From the NCBI RefSeq assembly GCF_039523435.1, contig NZ_BAAAFH010000003.1, positions 62,001 through 126,000 of the forward strand: DNA of 64,000 bases, written 5' to 3'. Of this stretch, positions 24,510-34,578 are shown one piece after another. A program made the translations under genes and the position numbers. Below the pieces are notes generated by a model. It searched no databases and was not told where the DNA came from. It was given only the letters and a program-made list of their open reading frames with translations. Each line of letters starts with the position of its first letter. Within the stretch, counting starts at the first letter, position 1. The stretch comes from Wandonia haliotis. GTDB taxonomy: Bacteria > Bacteroidota > Bacteroidia > Flavobacteriales_D > Crocinitomicaceae.

Positions 24510-26036
24510 TTAGTTTATCCGGTTCAGATCTTCTATCAATGTTTTCCCGTCAATCAGGTGCATACATGTAGCAAAGGCACTTACTGTAACACCAATAATA
24601 CCATGCAGGTTTATGCTTTGTCCCGTCAGAAAAAAGTTCGGAATTTTTGTTCGTGGATCAACCATTGTCGCCACCGGATTGTCGGCATTTTTCTGAATAC
24701 CGTACATGCTACCTGTCAGATCACCAATGTAGTTCTTATACGTCAGGGGGGTTGAACTGTAAACCGATTCTATTTTCTCCCTGATTTCCGGGAACACAAC
24801 CTCCAGTTCATCCAATACTCTTTCTTCACATCTTTTTTTAAAACGATAATACGAATCGGGACGTTCTCCCGGAAGCGCAACCGTATTAAAACTCGTTTCC
24901 CATGGTTTTACTTCCGCATAATCCATATAGGTTAGAACAGACGCCGCTTCGGCATAGTTGGAATCGGTATCCGGCACTGTCATAGAAACCATTAACGTAC
25001 AGGGCCAGGATTCATCAACCTTACCTTTTGCTTTCCACACCCCCTCCGGAGTTTTATGATGGTATATATTATAATTCAGATAAGGAAAACTTCCTGGTTT
25101 AAATTTTATATGCACAGAAAAAGCAGACTGCGTATCTGTCAGGGTAGTAATTCTACTGACAAATGCCTTTCGGAAGTTGGCTTCTCCTACAAGGCGGATA
25201 CTTGCCTTCGGATGAAGACTGCTAATAAAGTCGAGGCCCTTTATTCTTCTACCGTCTGTCAAACAAACAGCAGCTACCCTTCCCTGTTCTATTTCACATT
25301 TCTCAACCTCTGCCCGCTTTAGTACTTCACCACCATTCTCCCGGATATTTTTCACAAGCAATTTGGCAATTTGGGAGCTTCCTTTCACACAACGGTGTGC
25401 ACTTCTAATGTACCCGTCAACGACCAGTGCATGTACATAAAAGGGTGTTATTTCAGCGTTTGCACCGTATAACAAGCTATTTCCTGTTAACACCTCTCTG
25501 AGACGTTTATTACTAATCGTTTTTTCTAACATTTCCTGTAGAGAAGTCGTGAAGAAATCGCTAGAAAAATAGTCGGCCTGATCGTACCTGAGATTATACA
25601 ATGGAAAAGCAGAACAAACGTCCTGAATCAAGCGACAATAGCCCTCAATTTCTGCTTTGCTCTCCGGAAAAACAGTTGTCAGTTGCTTTGAGAAATTATC
25701 ATACCCTTGTGCTATCGGGTAGAATTTATCTTCGTTTCCAAAATGAATCCGATCTGCTGCATCTACATCCATACGAACAAGATTTAACCCCTCTCGAATT
25801 CCCAAAAATTTAAAAAACCGATCCAGATTGTTTCCTTTCGCAAGCGCTCCTATATAGTGAACACCTGTATCAAAGATTACCTTGTCACGGCTAAACACTT
25901 GTAAATTCCCTCCTATCTGGTGGTTTTTTTCAAGTACAACCACCCGTTTCCCATAACGCGAAAGCAATGCTCCACAGATCAATCCACCAAGCCCCCCTCC
26001 AATTACAACAACATCATATTCTGCTTCTCTACTCAT
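24510..26036 (-). CDS. CrtI/carotenoid-isomerase-like FAD oxidoreductase of the polyene cluster
   Basis: A 508-residue flavoprotein of the phytoene-desaturase-like family. The dinucleotide-binding motif is GGGLGG at residues 13-18 (VVVIGGGLGGLICGALL), followed by the acidic end of the second strand (VVLEKN). The C-terminal FAD motif is FFLTGQSINLHGIIGVTVSAF. Homologues occur in aryl-polyene/flexirubin clusters and may adjust the oxidation state or cis/trans geometry of the polyene; the reaction here is inferred. Its start overlaps the end of the exporter fusion gene by 8 nt. Confidence 0.85.
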   Translation of the reverse strand: MSREAEYDVVVIGGGLGGLICGALLSRYGKRVVVLEKNHQIGGNLQVFSRDKVIFDTGVHYIGALAKGNNLDRFFKFLGIREGLNLVRMDVDAADRIHFGNEDKFYPIAQGYDNFSKQLTTVFPESKAEIEGYCRLIQDVCSAFPLYNLRYDQADYFSSDFFTTSLQEMLEKTISNKRLREVLTGNSLLYGANAEITPFYVHALVVDGYIRSAHRCVKGSSQIAKLLVKNIRENGGEVLKRAEVEKCEIEQGRVAAVCLTDGRRIKGLDFISSLHPKASIRLVGEANFRKAFVSRITTLTDTQSAFSVHIKFKPGSFPYLNYNIYHHKTPEGVWKAKGKVDESWPCTLMVSMTVPDTDSNYAEAASVLTYMDYAEVKPWETSFNTVALPGERPDSYYRFKKRCEERVLDELEVVFPEIREKIESVYSSTPLTYKNYIGDLTGSMYGIQKNADNPVATMVDPRTKIPNFFLTGQSINLHGIIGVTVSAFATCMHLIDGKTLIEDLNRIN

Positions 26037-29000
26037 TTTTGTTTTGAAGAATAAAGAGGTGATTAGATGTTGTTTTAGAGTGGGAAACCATCTCTAACTG
26101 TAACCTGTGCTTCTCCGCAAAGTCCTTCATAAATGTACTGGTAAAAAAGTGGAGGTCTCCCACCGTTTTATTGAACCTGACAATCTGTGTCGACAACACT
26201 TCGGTTCGCTCTGTATTTTTATGATGGTCCGGATCATCTGCAATACCATCTCTGACAAATAAAATACCGTTTTCATTGAGCCCCTTCAAACAGTTCTCCA
26301 GTACCTGAACCTGCTTTTCTTGCGGCATATAGTGTAAAACATCCATCAGGAAAATAGCGTCTGCATTTTCCGGATATACAGTTTCAATAGCAGCACAGGA
26401 AAAATGAATCGAATCATCTTTCAGATAACAGTTAGCAGCAATTTCTATTTTTTCTTCATCGTAATCATAACCATGAATGGTTCTTCCGGTGTCTGCTACT
26501 TTCAGGTAATAACTCAGAAAGCCCAATCCGCAACCTAAATCATATATGTTTTTTCGGTCATCGATCATTTCGTGATACAACTGATAGTTTGCTTTTTCAA
26601 GGCGGTATTTGATTCGGAAATACCATTCAATAGATGGTGTTTTGTAAAGATAATTCAATACTAAAACCTGCCGGATGTATCTTTCGTTTTTTCGCTCCTG
26701 TTGCAGACGCTTATATTCTTCCTTAAAATAACGACTGATTTTTTTCGTTTTTTCTGCATAAGTGGTTCCAAAACTTGTATCATCATAAGCGATTCTTGGA
26801 AGAGCCTTGACAGTGATCTCCCCATTCTTCAATAGAAAGTCCGACTTGGACATAGCAAAGTGGAATCCGTGCAATACAATCGGTTGAATGTCCAGTTTAA
26901 GCTCTTCCGCCAGATAAAAAGCACCTTTGTGAAATCTACCAATGTCTTCACTTCTGCTGCGTGTTCCTTCCGGAAAAATCATGATGGAATACCCATCATC
27001 AACCAATTGTCGGATGCGGGGCATCATATTTTCATACCCGTCCGAAGCCGGCAGGTAATCCGCATAACGCACTGCTGCTCCGAAAAAAGGAGAGTTATAG
27101 ACCCATTTGTTGGTCATAATAATCACACGATGATCCAACATGATCATTACCAGAATATCTACAAATGACTGATGATTAGCAATAATCACTGCCGGTTTTT
27201 TATAATCCAGAAGGTCCCGGTTAATGATTTTTTTACGCAGGTTTACCATGACATACACCTGCGCCCAGGTAAACGCCTGCAGGATTCTGTGCATGGTTTT
27301 CTTCAGTCCTTTTTGCCCAAAAGGAATTATCTTAAAAATCAGGAGTGCGCCATAAATAATAACACAACCAGAAAGAAAAAACGAAAAAGCAAATACAGAA
27401 ATGAAAAAACCCGACAGTGTTAACGGCGCTTTCCCTTTCTCTGTTCGTCCCGAAATGAAAAAATCAAATAGTATGGGCTGAACGACAAGGGAGATAAATA
27501 GAATAGAAATCAATCCGACAATACTGATTAAACCGATACTATGTATTGCCGGGTGTTCTGCCAGAACAAGTACACCCGTACCAACAATTGTTGTAATAGC
27601 TGAAAGGATGATTCCTGTTCGGAAAGAAGCCATACTGTTACTTCCTGTTCGAAACTTATTCAGCTTTCCTTCTGTAACAAAAATAGCAAAGTCATCTCCC
27701 AGTCCAAAAATAAAGGTAGTCACCACCACATTCACCAGGTTAAACTTAATGTCCATCCACCCGGCAAACCCAAGAATCCACAACCAACTTAGAATCATTG
27801 GGAGGTAAGTAATTAACGTCAGCTCAATCCGACCGAAATTAATCAGCAATACAACAAATACGATTAAAGAAGATACATATAGGATGTAATTGAAATCAGA
27901 CTCTACAGCCTCTACCATCTTCGACGCCAGGTCCGATCGGTCTAAAACAACAAAATCATTGTCTGATCGCAAGGAGTTCTTAACCTCTTCCAGGTTTTCC
28001 CGCGAAGCAGTTATCACCGTTAATACAGTCGCTTCATCATTTTTTGAACTGACCAGCTTATCAAACAACTCTCCCGTAATCACAAAATCCTTTGGATCTA
28101 TATCTTCCGGACGTTGTTCAATACGTTCCTTAAACTCGTTAAAGGCAATCTCCGAATATCCTGCTTCATCTGAAAAAACATCTAGTAATTCATATAGGTT
28201 TTCCTTGACCGGACTCCAATACCCCAACCATTCCTGCCACTTTCGTTCTTTTTGCTTTTCTGAAAAAAGATAGGAAGAAACACTCAAAAAACTACGAATC
28301 TCCCCCCTGTTCTCTGCTTTTATTAATTCTTTTGCCAGTTTTTCATTCTTTACAAGAGCTCCATCCAGATCAGCATCCCGAACTGCAACAAAAAGCCGTT
28401 TATCCTCTTTTGCCAGAAACCCGGTATGACGGGATTCTGCTTCACGAATTTCCTCCGGATAAAAATTCAGGGCATCCAAATCCCCTTCAAAACGCACTCG
28501 CGAAATTCCGGAAACCGCAATTATGGTCAGAACTACAGTTATTGCAATTCCCCATTTCCCTGAAATCTTTCTGCCCTTGAGAAAAGAACGTTCTTTTTTG
28601 CTTTTGGATTTTTCCTGTGCAAACTTCTCCACCCACTTGTCTGTCAACACAATCGGCAAAACAGACAACACTCCCAGTAAGGTTCCTACCAGGGAAAGTG
28701 CTGCGAAAAGTCCAAAATCATTGAGAATAGCCGAATTGGTAAACAAAAGAGCCCCGAAAGCTAATACCGTAGTGAGACAACCTATTACCAGTGGGTGAGA
28801 CACCTCCAATATAGTCTCACGTACTGATCCCGTATGTTTAAGATGTGTAAAAAAGTGAAAAGAATAATCCATTATAATCCCAATCACCACTGCACCTGCC
28901 CCCAGTGCCAGGCCGGTCACTTCCGGTTTAAAATATCCCATCAGACCAAGACTGACAAGCAACCCGATCACTCCGGGGGTAAGGAAATAAAAAGGAATTG

Positions 29001-29844
29001 ACCACTTGCGATAATACGAAAACAGCAAGAAGAAAATGATCAGTAAAGAAACAACTAATGTTAGCGTTGTATCCTTTTTCACTTGTCGGGCATTTGCCAG
29101 AGCTATTCTTGAAGGCGTAAAGTAATCAATTGTCAACCCCGATTGTTCTGACCTAGCATGTAACCAGCTCTCCATTTCCTCCAACACGGTTAACTTTTCA
29201 GGAGAAGTCAGAAAATCATTACTTAGTTTTCCTTTCAGGATGATTGTTGTATCCGCTAACGCATAACTGCCTTCTATTACTTCAATGCCCCCCTGAGAAG
29301 AACGCTTTCTGAACGCTGACAAAACAGGCGGGACCAGTCCCAACGGATCCTTAAAGAGGTATTTTTTAAAGAAGAATCCTTCGGGTGTATATAAACGATC
29401 ATGATTCTCCTGCAATATAGCAGTGACTGTATCTCTATCAATCCAGGCCAGTTCACCCGTGTCTTTCAAATACGGTAACTGTTCATACACCAGGTCGTAC
29501 AATTCACTGACATCAGGAGCTTCGTGCGTTAATTCCGTCAAATACCCCGGAAACTGTTGCAAAAGATCGTTGGAAACAGACTCTGCAACACGTTGCAGAC
29601 TATCAAAATCAACTTCATCCGATGCAATTGAGATCAGCAGATCCTGATTTAACCCTTTGTTATTTAACAGGTCCGAATACTCCGCAAAGACTTCACCCCC
29701 ATCGACAGACTTGGTGATATCCTGTAAAATCGTAAGCTTCACTATTCCATTCACTAGAACCGATGTGAACAGTACTGAAAGCAGGATAAAAAGCCACTTT
29801 CTAGACTTCCAGAACTTATACCATTTCACAAAAACTTTCCCCAT
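26029..29844 (-). CDS. MMPL/RND exporter fused to a PlsC-like acyltransferase and a SAM methyltransferase
   Basis: A 1271-residue fusion. Residues 1 to about 840 are an MMPL/RND-type transporter: twelve-span layout in two halves, each with a periplasmic loop after the first span (about 35-270 and 455-670). Residues about 850-1060 are a glycerolphosphate-type acyltransferase with the HX4D motif in NHQSFVD (about 889-895) and FPEGTRSR (about 957-964). Residues about 1085-1271 are a class I methyltransferase with motif I DLGCGLG near 1100. In aryl-polyene clusters these activities (ApeM-, ApeK- and ApeB-like) are often separate genes. The product should move and finish the pigment at the inner membrane. 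First gene of the minus half; it diverges from the tyrosine ammonia-lyase gene. Confidence 0.9.
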   Translation of the reverse strand: MGKVFVKWYKFWKSRKWLFILLSVLFTSVLVNGIVKLTILQDITKSVDGGEVFAEYSDLLNNKGLNQDLLISIASDEVDFDSLQRVAESVSNDLLQQFPGYLTELTHEAPDVSELYDLVYEQLPYLKDTGELAWIDRDTVTAILQENHDRLYTPEGFFFKKYLFKDPLGLVPPVLSAFRKRSSQGGIEVIEGSYALADTTIILKGKLSNDFLTSPEKLTVLEEMESWLHARSEQSGLTIDYFTPSRIALANARQVKKDTTLTLVVSLLIIFFLLFSYYRKWSIPFYFLTPGVIGLLVSLGLMGYFKPEVTGLALGAGAVVIGIIMDYSFHFFTHLKHTGSVRETILEVSHPLVIGCLTTVLAFGALLFTNSAILNDFGLFAALSLVGTLLGVLSVLPIVLTDKWVEKFAQEKSKSKKERSFLKGRKISGKWGIAITVVLTIIAVSGISRVRFEGDLDALNFYPEEIREAESRHTGFLAKEDKRLFVAVRDADLDGALVKNEKLAKELIKAENRGEIRSFLSVSSYLFSEKQKERKWQEWLGYWSPVKENLYELLDVFSDEAGYSEIAFNEFKERIEQRPEDIDPKDFVITGELFDKLVSSKNDEATVLTVITASRENLEEVKNSLRSDNDFVVLDRSDLASKMVEAVESDFNYILYVSSLIVFVVLLINFGRIELTLITYLPMILSWLWILGFAGWMDIKFNLVNVVVTTFIFGLGDDFAIFVTEGKLNKFRTGSNSMASFRTGIILSAITTIVGTGVLVLAEHPAIHSIGLISIVGLISILFISLVVQPILFDFFISGRTEKGKAPLTLSGFFISVFAFSFFLSGCVIIYGALLIFKIIPFGQKGLKKTMHRILQAFTWAQVYVMVNLRKKIINRDLLDYKKPAVIIANHQSFVDILVMIMLDHRVIIMTNKWVYNSPFFGAAVRYADYLPASDGYENMMPRIRQLVDDGYSIMIFPEGTRSRSEDIGRFHKGAFYLAEELKLDIQPIVLHGFHFAMSKSDFLLKNGEITVKALPRIAYDDTSFGTTYAEKTKKISRYFKEEYKRLQQERKNERYIRQVLVLNYLYKTPSIEWYFRIKYRLEKANYQLYHEMIDDRKNIYDLGCGLGFLSYYLKVADTGRTIHGYDYDEEKIEIAANCYLKDDSIHFSCAAIETVYPENADAIFLMDVLHYMPQEKQVQVLENCLKGLNENGILFVRDGIADDPDHHKNTERTEVLSTQIVRFNKTVGDLHFFTSTFMKDFAEKHRLQLEMVSHSKTTSNHLFILQNKNE

Positions 29845-29892
29845 GAATCTGCTTCAATACGACAAATGCCCGATTTCTATCTATCAATGGGG

Positions 29893-29900
29893 CAAAGTTA
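29893..29900 (-). promoter_or_regulatory. Candidate -7 element for the exporter-fusion half of the cluster
   Basis: The minus strand reads TAACTTTG (TAnnTTTG), ending 48 nt before the ATG at 29844. A convincing TTTG -33 element is not seen at the usual distance. With the plus-strand box at 29927-29934 it makes a compact divergent promoter region of 132 nt. Confidence 0.4.
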
Positions 29901-29926
29901 ATTTTTTTATCTAATTTTGGCCTTTG

Positions 29927-29934
29927 TATTTTTG
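29927..29934 (+). promoter_or_regulatory. Candidate -7 element for the polyene biosynthesis operon
   Basis: TATTTTTG fits TAnnTTTG and ends 42 nt before the tyrosine ammonia-lyase ATG (29977). The T-rich stretch at 29902-29908 sits where the -33 element is expected but is not an exact TTTG. Confidence 0.4.
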
Positions 29935-29976
29935 GGAGTCTTGTGACTATAGAATTGTGGAATTGAATCGTATAAA

Positions 29977-31491
29977 ATGAGTCTTAATTTAACCGACTTA
30001 AAGTCATTTATTGATAAAAATCAACCGGTAACTTTAACTGAAAATCAGTTAAAGAATGTCCATGAATCATACGCTTTCTTAAAAGAATTTGCATCCAATA
30101 AAGTAATATACGGAATCAATACGGGGTTTGGTCCGATGGCTCAGTACAAGATCAGTGAAGAACACCTGAACCAGTTACAATACAACCTCATACGCAGTCA
30201 CTCCAACGGAACCGGAAAAGCACTTTCTGAAAAACAGGTAAGAGCCGTAATGCTTTGCCGGTTAAACTCACTTTCTTTAGGAAAATCCGGGATCAGTCCG
30301 GGGGTTGTAGAGAAAATCACTGAATTTCTAAATGCAGATATCTATCCTGAAATTTTTGAGCATGGTGGTGTTGGAGCGAGCGGAGACCTTGTTCAGCTGG
30401 CTCACCTTGCTTTAGGATTGATTGGTGAGGGATATTCCTATCACAAAGGAGAACGTTTAAAGACCGCTGAATTACTTGCTCAAAAAGGAATAACACCTCT
30501 TGAATTACAACTTCGTGACGGACTTGCCATTATTAATGGTACTTCCTGTATGACCGGGGTGGGTGTTCTCAACTATTTTAATAGCAAGAATCTGTTGCAT
30601 TTGTCGATCATTGCTTCTTCCATGTTGAATGAGATTATTTCGTCCTACGACGATTCTTTTTCACTGGAACTTAATGCAGCTAAAATGCATGCCGGACAGC
30701 AGAAGGTTGCAGCAGAAATGCGTGCAGCAGTATCAGGAAGTAAATTGATTCGAAAAAGAGAAGATTTTCTTTTCTCTGATACGGAGGAAAGCCGACAGAA
30801 TATTTTCCGTGAAAAAGTTCAGGAATATTACAGTATCCGATGTGTTCCTCAAATTTTAGGCCCGGTTTGGGATACACTGGAAACTTCAAGAACTATTCTT
30901 GAGCAGGAAATTAATTCGGCAAATGACAACCCTATTGTTGATCTGGAAACACAAAACGTGTATCACGGAGGGAATTTCCATGGTGACTACATTTCACTGG
31001 AAATGGATAAGATGAAAATCGTTGTTACGAAATTAACCATGTTGGCAGAACGTCAGCTGAATTATATGATGAATGCTAAAATGAACGAAAAATTCCCACC
31101 GTTCCTTAATAAACAAACCTTAGGTTTGAATTTCGGTCTTCAGGGAATGCAGTTCACAGCAACATCCACAACAGCCGAAAATCAAACACTTGCCAACCCG
31201 GTTTATGTACATTCTATTACCAATAACAACGATAATCAGGATTTGGTTTCGATGGGTATGAACTCAGCAATACTGGCAGAGCGTGTAATAGAAAATGCTT
31301 ATCAGGTTATGGCTATTGAGTTCATTGCAATCTGTCAGGCGGTAGATATTCTTGAGGTGGCACAGAATTTGTCAGAAACATCACAAAAATGGTATTCGGA
31401 GATTCGCAACCTGGTTCCTGTTTGTGAATCTGATGTACCTCAATTTGAACAAATTAATAAGCTGATCGGTTTTCTTAAAAGCCGAGTTTAA
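29977..31491 (+). CDS. Tyrosine (aromatic amino acid) ammonia-lyase
   Basis: A 504-residue member of the HAL/PAL/TAL family. The self-formed MIO electrophile comes from Ala134-Ser135-Gly136 (GGVGASGDLVQLAHLAL). The active-site Tyr loop is VIYGINTGFGP (43-53). The selectivity loop reads RSHSNGTG (73-80), very like the Flavobacterium johnsoniae tyrosine ammonia-lyase as I remember it, so the likely reaction is L-tyrosine to 4-coumarate plus ammonia, which supplies the aryl starter. Histidine ammonia-lyase activity is less likely given the polyene genes that follow. It heads the plus half of the cluster; the next gene begins 15 nt later. Confidence 0.92.
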   Translation: MSLNLTDLKSFIDKNQPVTLTENQLKNVHESYAFLKEFASNKVIYGINTGFGPMAQYKISEEHLNQLQYNLIRSHSNGTGKALSEKQVRAVMLCRLNSLSLGKSGISPGVVEKITEFLNADIYPEIFEHGGVGASGDLVQLAHLALGLIGEGYSYHKGERLKTAELLAQKGITPLELQLRDGLAIINGTSCMTGVGVLNYFNSKNLLHLSIIASSMLNEIISSYDDSFSLELNAAKMHAGQQKVAAEMRAAVSGSKLIRKREDFLFSDTEESRQNIFREKVQEYYSIRCVPQILGPVWDTLETSRTILEQEINSANDNPIVDLETQNVYHGGNFHGDYISLEMDKMKIVVTKLTMLAERQLNYMMNAKMNEKFPPFLNKQTLGLNFGLQGMQFTATSTTAENQTLANPVYVHSITNNNDNQDLVSMGMNSAILAERVIENAYQVMAIEFIAICQAVDILEVAQNLSETSQKWYSEIRNLVPVCESDVPQFEQINKLIGFLKSRV

Positions 31492-31506
31492 TTTTTGATA
31501 TCAGTT

Positions 31507-32238
31507 ATGAAGTGTGCGCTAGTTACAGGAGGATCACGAGGAATAGGAAGGGCAATTGCCATTACCCTTGCTAAAGACCACGGTTATCATATTTTGGTGA
31601 ATTATGCCAGCAATGCCGCAGCGGCAGAAGAAACCGTTACAACCATTCAAAACAATGGAGGCTCAGCTGAAGCTCTGGGATTCAGAGTAGAAAATTTTGA
31701 AGAAGTAACTACTGTTTTGGGAACATGGTTGGAAAAGAACCCGGAAAGCACCATTGAAACCATTGTGAATAATGCGGGCATCACACGTGATAATCTTTTA
31801 CTGATGATGACCGAGAAAGATTGGGACGATGTGGTGGATACATCTCTCAAAGGAATGTACAATGTTACAAAAACGTTGATACAGCCATTACTTCGCAACC
31901 GATACGGAAGAATTGTTAACGTCGTTTCTCTGTCGGGATTAAAAGGGAACCCCGGTCAAATGAATTATTCTGCCGCTAAAGGAGGAATGATTGCGGCTAC
32001 TAAAGCATTGGCACAGGAAGTTGCTAAAAGAAAAATCACAGTTAATGCGGTTGCTCCCGGTTTTATTGCAACCGACATGACTTCAGAGCTGCCTGTTGAC
32101 CAACTAAAGCAAATGGTTCCCGCTAATCGATTCGGGGAGGTACAGGAGGTCGCTGATCTGGTGAGTTTTCTTGTTTCTCCAAAAGCTTCATACATTACCG
32201 GAGAGGTTATCAACATTAACGGTGGTTTGTATTCTTAA
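31507..32238 (+). CDS. 3-oxoacyl-ACP reductase of the polyene cluster (FabG-like)
   Basis: A 243-residue short-chain dehydrogenase from the ATG at 31507; a TTG at 31495 would add four residues. The NADPH-binding motif is TGGSRGIG near the N-terminus, and the catalytic triad is Ser in VVSLSG and Tyr/Lys in YSAAK. The C-terminus (YITGEVININGGLYS) is that of FabG. It should reduce the 3-keto group in each round of polyene extension (the ApeQ role). It lies between the ammonia-lyase and the first ketosynthase, 3 nt from the latter. Confidence 0.92.
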   Translation: MKCALVTGGSRGIGRAIAITLAKDHGYHILVNYASNAAAAEETVTTIQNNGGSAEALGFRVENFEEVTTVLGTWLEKNPESTIETIVNNAGITRDNLLLMMTEKDWDDVVDTSLKGMYNVTKTLIQPLLRNRYGRIVNVVSLSGLKGNPGQMNYSAAKGGMIAATKALAQEVAKRKITVNAVAPGFIATDMTSELPVDQLKQMVPANRFGEVQEVADLVSFLVSPKASYITGEVININGGLYS

Positions 32239-32241
32239 TAT

Positions 32242-33465
32242 ATGAGAAGAGTCGTAATAACCGGAATTGGAATCTATTCTTGTCTAGGAAAAAACCTTGA
32301 CGAGGTACGTGATTCTCTTTTTAAAGGGAAAAGCGGAATTATACTCAGCCAGGAACGTAAAGAGTTTGGTTACCGATCAGGGTTAACGGGGCATGTCGAA
32401 GAACCAGACCTGAAAAACTACCTTTCCCGTCGCCAGCGGCTGGGTATGGCTGAGCAGGTAAAATATGCATACCTGGCAACTCTCGAAGCATTGGAGCAGG
32501 CTAAAATTGATCAGGATTACATCGATGCCAACGAAGTAGGTATTCTGTATGGAAATGATTCGTGTGTACAACCTGTAATAGAAGCTATTGATACAATTCG
32601 CGAGAAAAAAGATACAACGCTTGTAGGTTCAGGGTCTATTTTTCAGTCCATGAATTGTACAACAACCATGAATCTTTCAACGATTTTCCGTCTGAAAGGA
32701 GTCAACTTTACCATCAGTGCTGCCTGTGCATCAGGTTCTCACTCTATTGGAATGGGATACTTTCTTATTCAGCAGGGATGGCAGGACACGATTATATGCG
32801 GAGGAGCACAGGAACTAAATGTATACTCATTCGGAAACTTTGACGGACTGGGTGCTTTTTCGATTCACGAAAGTGATCCGGCAAGCGCATCTCGTCCCTT
32901 TGATCGTGATCGCGACGGGTTGATTCCCAGCGGTGGTGGAGCAACCGTAATTCTGGAGTCATACGAATCGGCAGTAAAGAGAGGTGCTCCGATATTAGCA
33001 GAAGTGGTCGGATACGGGTTTTCATCAAACGGAGAGCACATCAGCAATCCCAATAAAGACGGACAAATTCGTTCACTGGAAATGGCTTTACGCCAGGGCA
33101 ATCTTACTCCAAAGGATATTGATTACATCAATGCTCACGCAACGTCAACTCAGGTGGGAGATTATTTCGAAGCTCAGGCCCTTGGAGAAACATTCGATGG
33201 TTGTAATACCCCGGTTAGTTCGACAAAGTCCATGACCGGTCATGAGTGTTGGATGGCAGGGGCAAGTGAAATTGTTTATTCACTATTGATGATGCAAAAT
33301 GATTTTATCGCGCCAAATATTAACTTTGCAAACCCCGATGAAGCATCGGAAAAATTAAATATTATTGCAGAAACCAAAGAGCAGAAGCTGGATACAATCC
33401 TTTCTAATTCTTTTGGTTTCGGAGGAACAAACTCTACACTAATTATAAAAAGATTTAAGCCATGA
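32242..33465 (+). CDS. Beta-ketoacyl-ACP synthase (FabF-like, active site complete)
   Basis: A 407-residue condensing enzyme. The catalytic triad is complete: Cys162 (SAACASGSHSIG), His299 (NAHATSTQVGD) and His334 (GHECWMAG). The N-terminus MRRVVITGIGIYS and the C-terminal SNSFGFGGTNSTLII complete the thiolase fold. It probably condenses malonyl-ACP with the growing aryl polyene. The last codons overlap the first ACP gene by 4 nt (ATGA-type coupling), suggesting 1:1 synthesis. Confidence 0.93.
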   Translation: MRRVVITGIGIYSCLGKNLDEVRDSLFKGKSGIILSQERKEFGYRSGLTGHVEEPDLKNYLSRRQRLGMAEQVKYAYLATLEALEQAKIDQDYIDANEVGILYGNDSCVQPVIEAIDTIREKKDTTLVGSGSIFQSMNCTTTMNLSTIFRLKGVNFTISAACASGSHSIGMGYFLIQQGWQDTIICGGAQELNVYSFGNFDGLGAFSIHESDPASASRPFDRDRDGLIPSGGGATVILESYESAVKRGAPILAEVVGYGFSSNGEHISNPNKDGQIRSLEMALRQGNLTPKDIDYINAHATSTQVGDYFEAQALGETFDGCNTPVSSTKSMTGHECWMAGASEIVYSLLMMQNDFIAPNINFANPDEASEKLNIIAETKEQKLDTILSNSFGFGGTNSTLIIKRFKP

Positions 33466-33710
33466 CAGAACCAGAAATCGTTGAACGGGTAAACAGCTTT
33501 CTTGCAGAAGAATTTGAGGTGGATGCATCTGTTATCACGCCTGCAGGTTCGCTTAAAGAAACGCTTGACCTGGATAGTCTGGACTACGTTGATCTGGTAG
33601 TAGTCATTGAAAGTAACTTCGGCTTTAAAGTGAAAGGTGAAGACTTCGTGGGAATCAAAACATTCCAGGATTTCTATAACTACGTCTCTGCTAAGTTGAA
33701 CAATAACTAA
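33462..33710 (+). CDS. Acyl carrier protein 1 of the polyene cluster
   Basis: An 82-residue acidic four-helix carrier. The phosphopantetheine site is Ser39 in LDLDSLDYVD. The following helix (LVVVIESNFGFKVKGEDF) is the usual recognition helix. It overlaps the ketosynthase gene by 4 nt and the LpxL-like acyltransferase gene by 1 nt, so all three are coupled. The carrier should hold the aryl starter or the extender chain. Confidence 0.93.
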   Translation: MTEPEIVERVNSFLAEEFEVDASVITPAGSLKETLDLDSLDYVDLVVVIESNFGFKVKGEDFVGIKTFQDFYNYVSAKLNNN

Positions 33711-34573
33711 TGTCATCGTGGGAAGGAAAAAGTAAGGGTTCAATACTCGGCTACCGGATTTTTGTCTGGTCGCTGAAAATTTTTGGTATCCGATCCGCTT
33801 ATGCACTCCTTGTCCCGGTCACATACTTCTACTACCTGTTTTCCAAACGAGCCTCCAGTGCTCTTCGGGAATTTTATCAAAACATGTATCAGGATAACAA
33901 GAGTCACACTAAACTGATTCGCAAGACCTTTTTGGTTTTTGGAAGGACACTTGTTGATCGCGTTGCTCTAGGTATGGGTATGTATGAAAAATATAAATTC
34001 AAATCTACTGGAAGAGAATACATGCGGGAATCATATGAACAGGGAAACGGAAGTCTGTTGATCAGCGCTCACCTAGGAAACTGGGAAATAGCGGGAAACC
34101 TGCTCGAACAGTTAGAGATGCCTGTAAATGTTGTTATGTTGGATGCGGAGAACGAACAACTTAAATCCTATCTTCAGCAACAAAACAAACAGGCTACATT
34201 CACCGTTATTCCTATTAAGAACGACATGTCCCACCTGTTAGCCATACGCATTGCTTTACAAAAAGGAGAAATTGTTTGTATACATGGTGATCGGTTTGTT
34301 CCGGGTGCGCGTACAATGACAGCTGACTTTTTTGGAAAAGAGGCTCATTTCCCGCAGGGACCCTTTCAGGTGGCAGCAAAGTTCAAAGTACCCTATCATA
34401 TTGTATTTGCCTTAAAAGATGGTAAGTACGGGTATAAATTTTTCTCTACACCTGCCCGCATATCGAATGATCCGAACAAGATTGTAGGTGATTTTGTGGA
34501 AGAACTGGAAAAACAAGTCTTATCCCATCCCGAACAATGGTTTAATTTTTATAACTTCTACGCTCAAGCTTAA
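33710..34573 (+). CDS. LpxL/HtrB-like acyltransferase of the polyene cluster
   Basis: A 287-residue member of the lipid A late acyltransferase family. An N-terminal membrane span is at about 28-45. The catalytic HX4E motif is His121-Glu126 (AHLGNWE), and a later segment, GDRFVPGARTMTADFFGK, matches the family's substrate pocket. In this setting it probably transfers the ACP-bound polyene to a lipid acceptor rather than acylating lipid A; that is inference from neighbours. Start overlaps ACP1 by 1 nt. Confidence 0.88.
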   Translation: MSSWEGKSKGSILGYRIFVWSLKIFGIRSAYALLVPVTYFYYLFSKRASSALREFYQNMYQDNKSHTKLIRKTFLVFGRTLVDRVALGMGMYEKYKFKSTGREYMRESYEQGNGSLLISAHLGNWEIAGNLLEQLEMPVNVVMLDAENEQLKSYLQQQNKQATFTVIPIKNDMSHLLAIRIALQKGEIVCIHGDRFVPGARTMTADFFGKEAHFPQGPFQVAAKFKVPYHIVFALKDGKYGYKFFSTPARISNDPNKIVGDFVEELEKQVLSHPEQWFNFYNFYAQA

Positions 34574-34578
34574 AAATT

